Assembly: GCA_905221605.1 (NCBI GenBank)
Contig: CAJNDS010000053.1
Location: 190,001-244,295 of the forward strand
Direction of reading: 5' to 3'
Length of the DNA stretch: 54,295 nt
Source of the DNA: Symbiodinium natans
Taxonomy: Eukaryota > Sar > Dinophyceae > Suessiales > Symbiodiniaceae
Part shown: positions 1 to 9,934 of the stretch, piece by piece
How the letters are laid out: the number at the start of each line of letters is the position of its first letter
Numbering within the stretch: the first letter of the stretch is position 1
The notes under the pieces: generated by a model
Databases searched by the model: none
Told to the model about the DNA's origin: nothing
Seen by the model: the letters and a program-made list of their open reading frames with translations, nothing else
Translations under genes and position numbers: made by a program

Positions 1-110
1 TCTTGGCCCTCACTTCGGGAAACGTTATATGCCCTGAATCAAGGGCACGTACTTCAGAAGAAACCTTTGAAGAAAGTAAGGGACCAGCTTAATCCCTAAG
101 AGGGTGGTTT
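1..110 (+). other. Open stretch at left edge, unassigned
   Basis: A frame is open from the first base to a TAA at 103-105 (about 34 codons, rich in Lys, Leu and Gln). It could be the end of an exon cut by the window edge. No family is recognised and there is no independent support. Confidence 0.15.
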
Positions 111-118
111 AGGGCTTA

Positions 119-330
119 GTTTGGGTTTAGGGTTTAGGGTTTAGGGTTTAGGGTTTAGGGTTTAGGGTTTAGGGTTTAGGGTTTAGGGTTTAGGGTTTAG
201 GGTTTAGGGTTTAGGGTTTAGGGTTTAGGGTTTCGGGCTTAGGGTTTAGGGTTTAGGGTTTAGGGTTTCAAGGTTTAGGGTTCAGGGCTTCGGGTTTAGG
301 GTTCAGGTTTTGGGGTTTAGGGTTTAGGAT
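119..330 (+). repeat. TTTAGGG telomere-type array
   Basis: About 16 near-perfect TTTAGGG units from 124 are followed by degenerate units (TTCAGGG, TTTCGGG). The array is interstitial: unique sequence lies on both sides. Confidence 0.97.
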
Positions 331-358
331 GTAAGTGTGAAAAGCAGCTCTCTCTCAG

Positions 359-402
359 AGGTCGCGGAGTGGACGGATGTTGCCGGGAGCCTCTGGCTGT
401 TC
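359..402 (+). CDS. Candidate exon, possibly kinase N-lobe strand region
   Basis: An AG at 357-358 after a pyrimidine-rich tract precedes a 44-nt open island reading VAEWTDVAGSLWLF. It ends at GTAGGG, where telomere repeats resume. The GSLWLF pattern resembles kinase strands beta4-beta5, and a kinase C-lobe exon lies at 2.9 kb. The link is an inference from order and pattern only. Confidence 0.25.
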
Positions 403-521
403 GTAGGGTTTAGTAGGGTTTAGGGTTTAAGGGTTTAGGGTTCAGGGCTTAGGGTTTAGGGTTTAGGGTTTAGGGTTTAGGTTCAGGGCCGTCAAGGGAG
501 CTTGGACCTTTCAGGGGTTTC

Positions 522-522
<1 letters not shown>

Positions 523-600
<78 letters not shown>

Positions 601-604
601 TGTT
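523..604. repeat. Poly(T) tract followed by (GT)n
   Basis: A run of about 65 T is followed directly by eight GT units. From 605 to about 900 I see only degenerate telomere units and simple sequence, with no gene. Confidence 0.95.
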
Positions 605-916
605 TTTTGTCTTGTTTTTTGGCTTTTTTTGGGGTTCTGGGTTGAGGGTCTAGGGTTTAGGGTTCAGGAAACCCTAAACAGTAAGGGAGCCACAAGTGTG
701 GGAAGTGGTTTGATCTTGTTTTCAGGCAAGTTTCCCGCGCGCACACACACAGAGACACAGACACAAGCTATGTTTGGAAATTTGGGGCCTTCTTGTTCAA
801 GTTGGAGATGGTTGCGGTGGGGGTAGAATGAAAATCCCTTGTATGCTTTCTGGATACTCGATTTGCGCATCCAATCTCTGTTCTTCGTCCTAAGCCCTAG
901 ACCCTAGTCCAAAAAA

Positions 917-1310
917 CCCTACACCCTAAACCCTAAACCCTAAACCCTAAACCCTAAACCCTAAACCCTAAACCCTGAGCGTTCTGGAAACCTTGCGCCC
1001 TGAACCCTTTCTTTCCGAAAATCCTTGGTGAACTTGGATCCTGTACCCTGAAACCCTAAGCCGAAACGTTGACGACCCGAAATCCCTCGGCCTGAAACAT
1101 CAGGGGTTTAAGGATCAGTTTTAGGTTTAGCACAAGTCCCTGAACCCGTGAAGCCCGAAACCCCTAAACCACCTCAGCCCTAAACCCTAAACCTTGAAAC
1201 CCTAAACCCAAAACCCTAAGCCCTAAATCCTAAACTTTGAAACCCTAAACCCTAAACCCTAAACCCTAAACCCTAAACCTTGAACCTTGAACCTTGAAAC
1301 CCTAAACCCT
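917..1310 (-). repeat. CCCTAAA array and degenerate derivatives
   Basis: Perfect CCCTAAA units lie at 919-975 and about 1245-1280. The intervening sequence contains altered units (CCTTGAA, CCCTGAA). Confidence 0.9.
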
Positions 1311-1343
1311 ATAGACCCTGAAGCCTGAACGGCGCATGCTCAG

Positions 1344-1387
1344 GCCCGGTGGGGCTCCGTCAGCACGGGGCGATCCAAGCTCGTCAG
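1344..1387 (+). CDS. Candidate exon, function unknown
   Basis: An AG at 1342-1343 precedes a GC-rich island reading ARWGSVSTGRSKLV, followed by GTCCGC as a possible donor. Most third codon positions are G or C, as in the dynein exons at 27-34 kb. It lies between the two other possible kinase exons, but its splice phase does not join the next one cleanly. Confidence 0.22.
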
Positions 1388-1417
1388 GTCCGCAGATGAG
1401 GGGACCTGGCTTGGAGG

Positions 1418-1487
1418 GGTTTAGGGTTTAGGGTTTAGGGTTTAGGGTTTAGGGTTTAGGGTTTAGGGTTTAGGGTTTAGGGGTGGT
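1418..1487 (+). repeat. TTTAGGG array
   Basis: About nine TTTAGGG units follow directly on a unique island. Confidence 0.95.
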
Positions 1488-1590
1488 TTAAGGTTTAGAG
1501 GTGGTTTAGGGTTCAGGGCCAGGGCTTAGGGTTTAGGGCTTCGTTTTTGGGTTTTGGGTGGTCGCAAGTTCTAGGAGGTAGGCGGTCCAG

Positions 1591-1642
1591 GTCTGTACCA
1601 AAGCCGTGCTGTTTGCAATACTGCACGGCGAAGGCTTGCACG
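1591..1642 (+). CDS. Candidate exon, possibly kinase helix E region
   Basis: The acceptor GTCCAG precedes an open island reading VCTKAVLFAILHGEGLH, which ends at a telomere-like donor GTTTAG. The pattern (hydrophobic helix, ILHGEGLH) resembles the segment before the kinase catalytic loop. The catalytic HxD motif itself was not found, so the call is weak. Confidence 0.27.
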
Positions 1643-1823
1643 GTTTAGAGCTTGAGGGTTTAGTGTTTAGGGTTTAGGGTCCGGGCTTTAGGGCCTACGG
1701 GTCAGAGGTGGTTGTCCACGGCTTTTTAGATGAGTTCAGATCCTAAGCCCTGAGCCCTGAGCAGGAAACCCACCCACAAACATGGAACGAGACGGCTTGA
1801 TTCGTCTCAGGCAGACCCTAGCC

Positions 1824-1938
1824 TGGTTTAGGGTTTAGGGTTTAGGGGTTAGGGTTTAGGGTTTAGGGTTTAGGGTTTAGGGTTTAGGGGTTAGGGTTTA
1901 GGGCTTAGGGTTTAGGGTTTAGGGTTTAGGGTTTCGGG
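1824..1938 (+). repeat. TTTAGGG array
   Basis: About 15 units, mostly TTTAGGG with TTAGGGG and CTTAGGG variants. From 1940 to 2500 the sequence is a mix of degenerate units, and I see no supportable gene in it. Confidence 0.93.
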
Positions 1939-2531
1939 AACCCCAGAGCCTTCAAGAACCTCTAGGGCGTAGGGCTCCCTAAGACTTCATTTCGCTGAGC
2001 CGTAAACCCTGAACCTCAAGCCCGAAACCCTCAAAGCCCCTAAAGCCTTAGGGTTCGTTTAGGGTCTAAGGGGGTCTAGGGTCTAGGGGTCAGGGTTTAG
2101 GGTTTAGGATTAGGGTTTAGGGTGGGTTTAGGGTTTAGGGCCTAGGGTTTAACTTTTATAAGGGCTTGTCTTATAGGGATGTTTAGGGGCTCATGGGGGC
2201 TTCTGGAGGTTTGGAGAAGAAAAGCTCCCTGGCAGGTTGCGCTTTGAGAGCAACCGCCCATCGGAATACATGTGTTGGGTTCTTGAGGCAGGATTTTTGG
2301 GGGTTCCAAGGCCTTGATTCAGGGATATAGGTCCCCCCCCCGAAACGGCCCCGTACACCCGTCAAACCCCCAACGACCGAACACCCGAACCCTAAACCCT
2401 ACACCCCCGACCCCCACCCCTGCACCCTGCACCCTGCACCCTGAGCCCTAAACCCTAAACCCAAACCCTAATCCCTAAACCCTATAACCCCTTCGTCTCC
2501 AAGGCCATAGCCTGTCCGGAGCCGCCGACAG

Positions 2532-2572
2532 TGACGTCGGCGGTGGTTTCTGACTGCCGGGGGCGCCTGGCG
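2532..2572 (+). CDS. Candidate exon, possibly kinase post-catalytic-loop region
   Basis: The acceptor GACAG is followed by an island reading TSAVVSDCRGRLA and a possible GTTTTT donor. Kinases usually have a [VI]LVxxxGxLK pattern just before DFG, which this resembles. The kinase C-lobe exon follows at 2.9 kb. The DFG aspartate is not visible between them, so this may be a broken or divergent gene. Confidence 0.22.
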
Positions 2573-2861
2573 GTTTTTCAACCCTAAGCCCTAAACCCTA
2601 AGCCTTAGACCCGCTTGGGAGTTGAGTATTATAATTCTTTTGAAACAGCTAACTTCCGATTTTTGCTAGGGTTCCAAGTTCAGTAGAAACAGAGCCCAAA
2701 CCCTATTTTTTTTTTGTTTTGTGTTCATTTGCCAACGGTTTTTTTTTTTGGTTTTTGAAACGTGGGTTCAGGGGGGCCTAGCAATCTGCGGAGGTATTGC
2801 TATTGCCTGTTTCGTGGGGTTTAGGGTTTTTTGCCATGCCAACCTGAGGCCACATTCAAAC

Positions 2862-2915
2862 CCTAAACCCTAAACCCTAACCCCTAAACCCTAAACCCTA
2901 AACCCTAAACCCTAA
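2862..2915 (-). repeat. CCCTAAA array
   Basis: About seven CCCTAAA units immediately precede the kinase-like exon. Confidence 0.95.
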
Positions 2916-2916
2916 T

Positions 2917-3138
2917 GTGGGTGTTGGGCTCTCGTCACGCATTGGGACGGAGTATGACGGGGCCGAGACTCCAGTGCTTCCCTACACCATACCGTACCGG
3001 ACTCCGGAAATCTGGTCGAAGGAACAGCATTTCGCCACCCCAGCAACAGACTGCTGGGCATTTGGCGCGACATTGCTGGAAATGGTGACCGCGGCTCATT
3101 TGTTCGCGGACCTGCACGCCATTATGGACTTCCACTGA
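2917..3138 (+). CDS. Protein kinase-like C-lobe exon (partial or broken gene)
   Basis: This open segment of about 73 codons carries kinase subdomains VIII-IX in order. PYRTPEIW fits the YRxPE/APE motif that ends the activation segment, and ATDCWAFGATLLEMVTA fits the DxWxxG helix-F motif with the following EM helix. The preceding GLSSRIG resembles the residues after DFG, but the DFG aspartate is not encoded here. No acceptor AG lies between the CCCTAAA array and the open frame. The frame ends at TGA, or it could splice at GCCATT near 3117. I see the family resemblance directly. Whether it is a working gene with exons at 0.36-2.57 kb or a stranded fragment is unresolved. Confidence 0.6.
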   Translation: MGVGLSSRIGTEYDGAETPVLPYTIPYRTPEIWSKEQHFATPATDCWAFGATLLEMVTAAHLFADLHAIMDFH

Positions 3139-3217
3139 ACTGATGGGGAAGCGGCAACGACACATCTTTGAAGCGGACTGAACTCTACTCGCCCTGTGCA
3201 GGAGTTTAGGGTTTAGG

Positions 3218-3320
3218 TTTGGAATGTTCCCCCCTATACTCACAGTTCTTAATAGGGATTATGGTATAGGGTACTATAATTCCTGTAAAGGACTGTTAGT
3301 ATAAGGGGGAACATCCCAAG
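3218..3320. mobile_element. Hairpin (MITE-like) element, family A copy 1
   Basis: The ends are inverted repeats: GGAATGTTCCCCCCTATACT at the left and AGTATAAGGGGGAACATCCC at the right. The inner arms (ACAGT..TTAATAGGGATTA / AAGGACTGTTAGTAT) also pair. Three more copies lie at 5.2, 42.8 and 52.1 kb. No coding capacity. Confidence 0.85.
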
Positions 3321-3351
3321 TTAAGGTTTAAGGTGGGCTCCTCTAGAAGCT

Positions 3352-3535
3352 AAACCCTAAACCCTAAACCCTAAACCCTAAACCCTAAGCCCTAAGCCCT
3401 AAGCCCTATGCCCGAAGCCCGAAGCCCGAAGCCCTAAGCCCAAAGCCCTAAGCCCTAAACCCTAAGCCCTAAGCCCTAAGCCCTACGCCCTACGCCCTAC
3501 GCCCTAAGCCCTAAACCCTAACCCGAAACCCTAAA
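3352..3535 (-). repeat. CCCTAAA array with CCCTAAG/CCCGAAG variants
   Basis: About five standard units grade into locally repeated variants (CCCTAAG, CCCGAAG, CCCTACG), each present as short runs. Confidence 0.93.
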
Positions 3536-3925
3536 CGTGACAGACAAAGGCTCCTGTTCACATCCCGGTCTCGCCCCAGGGTTTAGGGTTTAGGGTTGAG
3601 GGTTTAGGGTCCGTAAACTCCGCACCCCTACATCCTGAATCCCCGAAGCTTCAACCCTCAACAGCTGCCATTCTACTGGAGTGCGCAGTGTTTGTTGTAG
3701 GGTCCTACAGAGGTTTGCAGGAATTTTCAGTGATCCGTCGGGGGTTATGGAAGCTTACAAAGGTTCACATGAGTAGGGCCTAGAAGCCCCAAATCCCTAA
3801 ATCCTAAACCTTAAACCCCCATCGTGGACAGAAGTGAGGACCGCTTGGCATGCTCAGAATTCCACCACCATGGTGTTTCAATTTGAGGTTTGCAGGGGAC
3901 TGGGGCTTAGGACCCCCAAACGCTC

Positions 3926-3999
3926 AACCCTAAACCCTAAACCCTAAACCCTAAACCCTAAACCCTAAACCCTAAACCCTAAACCCTAAACCCTAAACT
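3926..3999 (-). repeat. CCCTAAA array
   Basis: About ten perfect units. The stretch 3540-3925 before it holds scattered degenerate units and no supportable gene. Confidence 0.96.
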
Positions 4000-4111
4000 C
4001 CGGACTGTACTTCCAGACGCCGGCCCAGGTCACTCCGAGAACGGCCTCTTCCAGGACGGTTCAGAGCCCACACCCTTATGGAACCCTGAGGCCCTGAGAC
4101 CCTCGTTTAGG

Positions 4112-4200
4112 GTGGTTTAGGGTTTAGGGTTTAGGGTTTAGGGTTTAGGGTTTAGGGTTTAGGGTTTAGGGTTTAGGGTTTAGGGTTTAGGGTTTGGGGT
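4112..4200 (+). repeat. TTTAGGG array
   Basis: About twelve units, opposite in orientation to the array at 3926-3999. A GC-rich 110-bp island separates the two. Confidence 0.96.
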
Positions 4201-4432
4201 CCTAAGTCCCAAGCTTTAAGCCCCCAAACCCTGAAAACCCCTTTCAACCTCAACCTCTCCTCATGTCATCGTGCTTCGGGGAAACGGCGGGGCGAAAAGT
4301 TGGTAAACTGGAGTGGAGCCTTGCAGACCACCCCCCCCACCCCCATTGAAAAAATGAAGGGTCCAGGGTTTAGCGGTTGGCGTTTCAGGTTTAGGCTTCA
4401 GGGCTTGAGGATTTAGGGTTTCGGGTTCCAAA

Positions 4433-4541
4433 CCCTAAACCCTAAACCCTAAACCCTAAACCCTAAACCCTAAACCCTAAACCCTAAACCCTAAACCCTA
4501 AATCCTAAACCCTAAACCCTAAACCCTAAACCCTAAACCCT
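4433..4541 (-). repeat. CCCTAAA array
   Basis: About fifteen units with one CCCTAAAT variant. A GC-rich island open for about 24 codons (4545-4610) follows it. Confidence 0.96.
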
Positions 4542-4727
4542 GCCTTCCCCTTCTTCGGCATGTCCGACTCCGGCGTTCAGGGCCTGTCCCGTGAGCGCAA
4601 CTTGCATCTAAAAGTAGCTTTTATGGGGTGAGGATGTTCAGTTCTTTTGTGTTTAGGGTTTGGGGTTTAGGGTTCAGGGTTTAGGGTTTAGGATTTAGGG
4701 TTTAGGGTTTAGGGTTTTCAGGGATCC

Positions 4728-4896
4728 CGCCGGGTCCGCCACCACAGGAATACCCCACAGATCCGTCGGCAGGAGTGCCGTGTCGCTTGCAGCGAGGGCC
4801 GCGGTACATTGGAGCCGTCCATGCGCTGCGCCAGCCTCTCAGCGCACGATTCGTCATGACACGCAATTGTTTTTATGCGAATAGGAATCTCAAGCC
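4728..4896 (+). CDS. Candidate Pro-rich exon, low support
   Basis: After TTTCAG an island stays open in several frames. The longest starts IPPGPPPQEYPTDPSAG and runs about 56 codons to a TAA that lies inside a CCCTAA unit. No family is recognised and frame choice is a guess. The region 4900-5160 holds nothing I can name. Confidence 0.18.
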
Positions 4897-5171
4897 CTAA
4901 GCTCGATATGCATCCATGTATGAGAGCATGTAAGGCTCTTGGGACATTTGGTATTTCCCTCTTTGGGTTTAAGAGGATCGTATTCAGGAATATGTTCAGA
5001 GGGGTTTAATATTCGCACGATTTACTTGGGGTTCAGGGTTTCTGGGTTTCTTAGCGCTTAAGGCTACTGATCTTCAAAAAACGTCGAGGCTGATACACCT
5101 AAGCCCAAAACCCTGAAAACCCTATAACTCTTCGAAGCCCTATAAAACCGTATAAACCCTGCGTATACAAA

Positions 5172-5262
5172 CTTGGGTATAGCAACAGTCCTTAATAGGG
5201 ATTAGAATAGGGGGTGCTATAATCCCGATTACGGACTGCTAGTATAAGGGCGAGCATCCCAA
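5172..5262. mobile_element. Hairpin element, family A copy 2
   Basis: It shares with copy 1 the core CAGTCCTTAATAGGGATTA and the right end GGACTGCTAGTATAAGGG. The left end is shortened. Confidence 0.85.
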
Positions 5263-5340
5263 TCCTTGGCCCGAAACCCACGCCAAGCCCCAAAGGGCTC
5301 CCTATGAATTTCTGGACCACTCTGGGGCCCAGCATCAGCG

Positions 5341-5467
5341 GTTCCCCTACTACCCCCCTCTTTTGTACATCCCTAGGCTCCCTCCCGTAGGATAATCAGT
5401 CCTTATTAAGGTGATCTAAGAAGGGAACCTAGGGGAGGGTAGTATAGAGGGACCTAGTAGGGAAACC
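5341..5467. mobile_element. Hairpin element (single copy seen)
   Basis: The left arm (TTCCCCTACTACCCCCCTC..CCCTAGGCTCCC) pairs imperfectly with the right arm (GGGAACCTAGGGGAGGGTAG..GACCTAGTAGG). There is no open frame. It looks like a MITE-type element. Confidence 0.65.
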
Positions 5468-5814
5468 CATGACATTAGGGTTTCGGGGCTTGGAGCGTTT
5501 TAATCAGGCCACTGGAGCCAGGCCATGCGCAGAAACCGTCAGCCCTTAAGACTCTTCTGTTTAGGAACTTGCTTCCAGGTAACCCTGAAGTCCAAACCCT
5601 TGCCCTAAACCCGGAACCCAAAACCCTAAACTCTAAACCCTTACCCCTTAAACCCTAAACCCTAAACCCTTACCCTAAACCCTGAACCCAAAACCCTAAA
5701 CCCTAAACCCTAATCCAGTGACGTTGAGGTCAACGGCGCTTGGTTTGTGCCGCAGTGCTGGCCGCTAGGTGCCACCTAGCTTCGGCGATGACGGTCAAGT
5801 GTTCAAGGGTTTCC

Positions 5815-5916
5815 CTAAACCCTAAACCCTAAACCCTAAACCCTAAACCCTAAACCCTAAACCCTAAACCCTAAACCCTAAACCCTAAACCCTAAACCCT
5901 AAACCCTAAACCCTAA
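5815..5916 (-). repeat. CCCTAAA array
   Basis: About fourteen perfect CCCTAAA units. Degenerate units at 5580-5710 precede it. Confidence 0.96.
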
Positions 5917-6045
5917 AGCCTGGATGTGTCGGGCGCTTCTAGGGCATACTGGGCTTCTCGTGTTCAGCACGAAGTGTCTCCCCAGCCTACCACACGTGTG
6001 TTGATTTCCCTTAACCCTAAAGATCCCCAAGCCGCTCTCAAAAGC

Positions 6046-6178
6046 CTTAAACCCTAAACCCTAAACCCTAAACCCTAAACCCTAAACCCTAAACCCTAAG
6101 CCCTAAATCCTAAACCCTAAGCCCTAAACCCTAAACCCGAAGCCCTAAACCCTAAACCGTAAACCCTAAACCCTAAAC
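6046..6178 (-). repeat. CCCTAAA array with variants
   Basis: About eighteen units including CCCTAAG, CCCGAAG and CCGTAAA. Confidence 0.94.
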
Positions 6179-6190
6179 CAGACGCCTGAG

Positions 6191-6282
6191 TGGGAGGCTC
6201 TCTGGTGCGAGTGGTGCTGGACGAGCCCCAGCGACTGAAACCCTACTGGGTTGTGGGGGAGCCCAGTGCATCCGCAGGCGCG
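6191..6282 (+). CDS. Candidate exon, function unknown
   Basis: A GC-rich island between two arrays of opposite orientation. After AG at 6189-6190 one frame is open and reads SLVRVVLDEPQRLKPYWVVG before a GC donor (GCTTAGGG) that is itself part of a telomere-like unit. Third positions are mostly G or C. No family recognised. Confidence 0.35.
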
Positions 6283-6283
6283 G

Positions 6284-6475
6284 CTTAGGGTTTAGGGTTT
6301 AGGGTTTGGGGTTTGGGGTTTAGGGTTTAGGGTTTTGGGTTTAGGGTTTAGGGTTGAGCGTTCAGGGTTTAGGGTTTTGGGTTTAGGGTTTAGGGTTTAG
6401 GGTTTATGGTTTAGGGTTCAATTTTTTGGATTTTGGGTTTAGGGTTAGGGTGTAGGGTGTAGGGTTTAGGGTGGG
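6284..6475 (+). repeat. TTTAGGG array with TTTGGGG and TTTTGGG variants
   Basis: About 25 units of mixed sequence, continuing to about 6475. Confidence 0.93.
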
Positions 6476-6530
6476 TTTATCCTGAAGCCTAAGCCCTAAG
6501 CCCCAAAACGCAGGATACGGTCACTTCTCT

Positions 6531-6643
6531 AACCCAAAGGGTCCTAAGTACCTATATAGTAGAAAGTAGGGTTTCTATAGTAGGAATTACTATTATGTTT
6601 TGGGTAAGTGTCCCCCATATAGGTACTTAGGACCCTTTGGGTT
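6531..6643. mobile_element. Hairpin element with 26-bp perfect inverted repeats
   Basis: The left end AACCCAAAGGGTCCTAAGTA and the following six bases are the exact reverse complement of the right end TACTTAGGACCCTTTGGGTT. The central 60 bp are AT-rich and there is no open frame. Identical arms suggest a recent insertion. Only one copy is in the window. Confidence 0.85.
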
Positions 6644-6844
6644 AGTCTGGCCCCCCTTTGGAGCTACCATGCTAAGGCGGCCCCCCGACTTTTTGAGGCA
6701 CCGAAAAGGGTTTAGGGTTTAGGGTTTAGGGTTTAGGGTTTAGGGTTATTTGGAGAACTGACCACATAGTACAAAAGTACTGGTTCCTTACCTTCTTTTT
6801 GGAACCCTAAGCCCTAAACCAGCCCAGCGCAGACCTTCAGCCCT

Positions 6845-7009
6845 AAAACCCTAAACCCCAAACCCTAAACCCTAAACCCTAAGCCCTAAACCCTAAACCC
6901 TAAACCCTAAACCCCAAACCCCAAACCCCAAACCCTAAACCCCAAACCCTAAACCCTAAACCCCAAACCCCAAACCCTAAACCCCAAACCCTAAACCCTA
7001 AACCACCTC
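6845..7009 (-). repeat. CCCTAAA/CCCCAAA array
   Basis: About 23 units in which CCCTAAA and CCCCAAA alternate in small groups. Confidence 0.95.
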
Positions 7010-7019
7010 AATTTTTCAG

Positions 7020-7082
7020 GTGCTCGACGCCGGCCTCTTCGCTTCCGACGATTGCAGCGAGCCGATCAAGATGGACTGCCAG
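7020..7082 (+). CDS. Candidate exon, function unknown
   Basis: A pyrimidine-rich acceptor (ATTTTTCAG, AG at 7018-7019) opens an island reading VLDAGLFASDDCSEPIKMDC that is rich in G/C at third positions. Telomere variant repeats (GGTTTGAGGG) start immediately after CAG and could supply a GT donor. The exon is sandwiched between two arrays with almost no unique sequence left over. Family unknown. Confidence 0.4.
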
Positions 7083-8240
7083 GGTTTGAGGGTTTAGGGT
7101 TTAGGGTTTAGGGTTTTAGGGTTTTGGGGTTTTAGGGTTTTAGGGTTTTAGGGTTTTGGGGTTTTAGGGTTTAGGGTTTTAGGGTTTTTGGGGTTTTGGG
7201 GTTTTAGGGTTTTAGGGTTTAGGGTTTTTGGGGTTTTAGGGTTTTAGGGTTTAGGGTTTTTAGGGTTTTAGGGTTCTAGGGTTGTAGGGTTTTTAGGGTT
7301 TTAGGGTTTTAGGGTTTTAGGATTTTAGGGTTTTAGGGTTTTAGGGTTTTAGGGTTTTAGGGTTTTGGGGTTTTGGGGTTTTGGGGTTTTGGGGTTTTGC
7401 GGTTTTAGGGTTCTAGGGTTTAGGGTTTTTAGGGTTTTAGGGTTTTGGGGTTTTAGGGTTTTGGGGTTTTGGGGTTTTAGGGTTTTAGGGTTTTAGGGTT
7501 TTAGGGTTTTAGGGTTTAGGGTTTTGGGGTTTAGGGTTTTAGGGTTTTAGGGTTTTAGGGTTTAGGGTTTTAGGGTTTTAGGGTTTTAGGGTTTTAGGGT
7601 TTTTAGGGTTTTAGGGTTTTAGGGTTTTTAGGGTTTTAGGGTGTTAGGGTTTTAGGGTTTCAGGGTTTTAGGGTTTTAGGGTTTTGGGGTTTTAGGGTTT
7701 AGGGTTTTGGGGTTGTAGGGTTTTAGGGTTTTGGGTTTTTTAGGGTTTTAGGGTTTTAGGGTTTTAGGGTTTTGGGGTTTTTGGGTTTTGGGGTTCTAGG
7801 GTTGTAGGGTTTTGGGGTTTTAGGGTTAGGGTTTTAGGGTTTTAGGGTTTTAGGGTTTTAGGGTTTTAGGGTTTTAGGGTTTTAGGGTTTTAGGGTTTTA
7901 GGGTTTTAGGGTTTTAGGGTTTTAGGGTTTTAGGGTTTTAGGGTTTTAGGGTTTTAGGGTTTTAGGGTATTAGGGTTTTAGGGTTTTAGGGTTTTAGGGT
8001 TTTAGGGTTTTAGGGTTTTAGGGTTTTAGGGTTTTAGGGTTTTAGGGTTTTTGTTTTTTTTGGGTTTTTTTTGGGTTTTAGGGTTCTAGGGTTTAGGGGT
8101 TTTAGGGTTTTTGGGGTTTTAGGGTTTTAGGGTTTTTGGGGTTTTAGGGTTTTAGGGTTTAGGGTTTTGGGGTTTGAGGGTTTTAGGGTTTTAGGGTTTC
8201 GGGTTTAGGGCTTAGGGTTTAGGGCTTAGGGCTGGATTTA
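7083..8240 (+). repeat. 1.1-kb block of TTTTAGGG / TTTTGGGG variant repeats
   Basis: The dominant unit is 8 nt, TTTTAGGG, mixed with TTTTGGGG and TTTAGGG. It includes an almost perfect TTTTAGGG run at 7820-8050. Elsewhere in the window the 7-nt unit dominates, so this block expanded from a variant. Confidence 0.95.
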
Positions 8241-8317
8241 GGGTTTTAGGGCATGGTTTTTGGCGGGGCTACTCAACATTGTCGGTAGCCCAGCGGTGCC
8301 TTTTTCCCTTTTGTGGG

Positions 8318-8372
8318 GTTCAAGTTTCCTTAGAAAGTACCCAACCCAAGAAAGGGTACCCTTGTTAGAATC
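8318..8372. mobile_element. Short dispersed element, family M copy 1
   Basis: TTTCCTTAGAAAGTACCCAA followed by an AAAGGGTACCCTT core resembles copies at 44.2 kb (TTCCCTTATAAAGTAGCCAA, AAAAGGGTGCGC) and 48.7 kb. The element is degenerate and its borders are uncertain. Confidence 0.45.
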
Positions 8373-8811
8373 TAGCCACTGGTCTACCAAGCATTGTGTT
8401 AAAAACCGTTTCCGTCGCAACGTATGCTGCCCCCAGAAACCCTAAACCCTAATTCTTGCTGCTTTTGGTCTAGACTGCTTGAGACTTAGGCCCTAGACTG
8501 CACTAGGACCCAGACTAGGCCCTTATTTTCATTTTTTGTGGGTTAAGGTTCCCTGAAAAAAACGCTATAAACAAAAACGGACAGTCTTTCTATTCCTAGC
8601 GTACTTACTGGGTCGAGTGTATGTGGTGATTAAGTGTTTCTGGTTCACTGTGTGTTTCAGCTTTGGGCATCCTAGGGCTGTTTTGTGCTTGTGGTCGGGC
8701 GCCCATTTGCGTTTTAGCCTTTTTGGGGTCGGTAGCACTCGCCACTATACATGGTGATCTGCGCAGAAACGGATCATGTTTTGGCTCGAAGCTACTCTGA
8801 AACCCTAATGT

Positions 8812-8947
8812 TATGGGGTTCTTGAGGGAGGGGGGATTCAAGGGGGGTGGGTACCTAGGAACCTTCGGGAAGATTAGGAAGTCTTAGGGAGGAGTGGGGA
8901 GTATTAGGGAACCTTGGGTTACATACCCTCCCCCCCTTCAAGAATCC
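8812..8947. mobile_element. Hairpin element, family C copy 1
   Basis: Terminal inverted repeats GGGGTTCTTGAGGGAGGGGG / CCCCCCTTCAAGAATCC. A second copy at 34.3 kb shares the internal AGGGAGGAGTGGGGAGTAT-like block. No open frame. Confidence 0.8.
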
Positions 8948-8949
8948 TT

Positions 8950-9930
8950 CAGTAATGCCTTGCACTGCCACCTCAGCGAGCTCCGATTTTTTGGGCTTTA
9001 GGGTTTAACGCAGAGAGCTGGATTTGACAAGTTGTTGGTTCGACCTTGCTTCGCAAATGCTGTTTCGGGTTGTACGCGTAGTTCCTTTATTGGTTCTTGA
9101 GCTAAGTGTCTCGTGCAGGCGGGGACTTTCCGCATACAGGTACATTCCACAGCATCACTAGATGCACTTGCACACACATTTTTACGTTTTTTCCCCATTT
9201 ACGACATTTATGACATTTACGTTTAGCACTTGCATGCATGTAGGAAGAAGTTAGGTCATCTTGCCTCATTTTTTTACTGGCGTCTCAGATCTTTGTGTTG
9301 TAGCGTCGTTTTCCGCTGTTCTTCTGCTTATTTTTCCTCAGCGATGCTGTTGCTCTCTACTGTCATTTCGTGTGTTGAGGTTGCAGCATATTCAAACTGG
9401 TTGCTGACAGGTCTGATCTTGACTTCATTCGCGTCGTTGGGGATGTGATTTCGTGTTGTTCGCGATGCGATTGTTTTCCACGCTGGAAGAACATGTTATG
9501 TCTCCTGTGTGGTGTGGTATCGCTCGTGGAACTGGTTCGTCTCTCAGTTGTCAACCTACGGATTTGGGTGACGCCGAGTCTGCTCCTGCCGAGTCCATGT
9601 CTCATTTTTTGGAAGCTGTATTGACAATCAATCTTGACTCTTGACTGTATGCTTCCTTGTTGTTTCTTTGTGCCCTGGCATGTTTGTCAGGAGTGTAAGG
9701 TCGTCGGCACGTTCCTTGCATCGTGGGGTGTAGTTGTCAGGTCGTGTGATCAAAACCGCGATGTTGTGGACAGACTGCAGCGGTTGTGAGGGTTTTCGGG
9801 TTTAGGGCTTAGGGTATCGAGGGGCCAACAATCCCCATTCACTTCGCTCATAGAATTACAGTATTTTGCAATCCTGTGTCCGCGAGCTCATCGCATTCAC
9901 TTCTTTCACGGGCTTACAGTTCAAAACCCC
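8950..9930. other. Array-free stretch without a recognisable gene
   Basis: This is one of the longest stretches with almost no telomere repeats. It is T-rich, and frames of 63-80 codons on both strands overlap one another without codon bias, a start context or a known motif. It may be intergenic or old intron sequence. Confidence 0.5.
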
Positions 9931-9934
9931 TAAC

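Noticed and set aside
9230-9644. Overlapping frames of 63-80 codons on both strands in the array-free stretch.
   Set aside because: Mutually overlapping, no codon bias, splice logic or motif. Listed only as an unassigned region.
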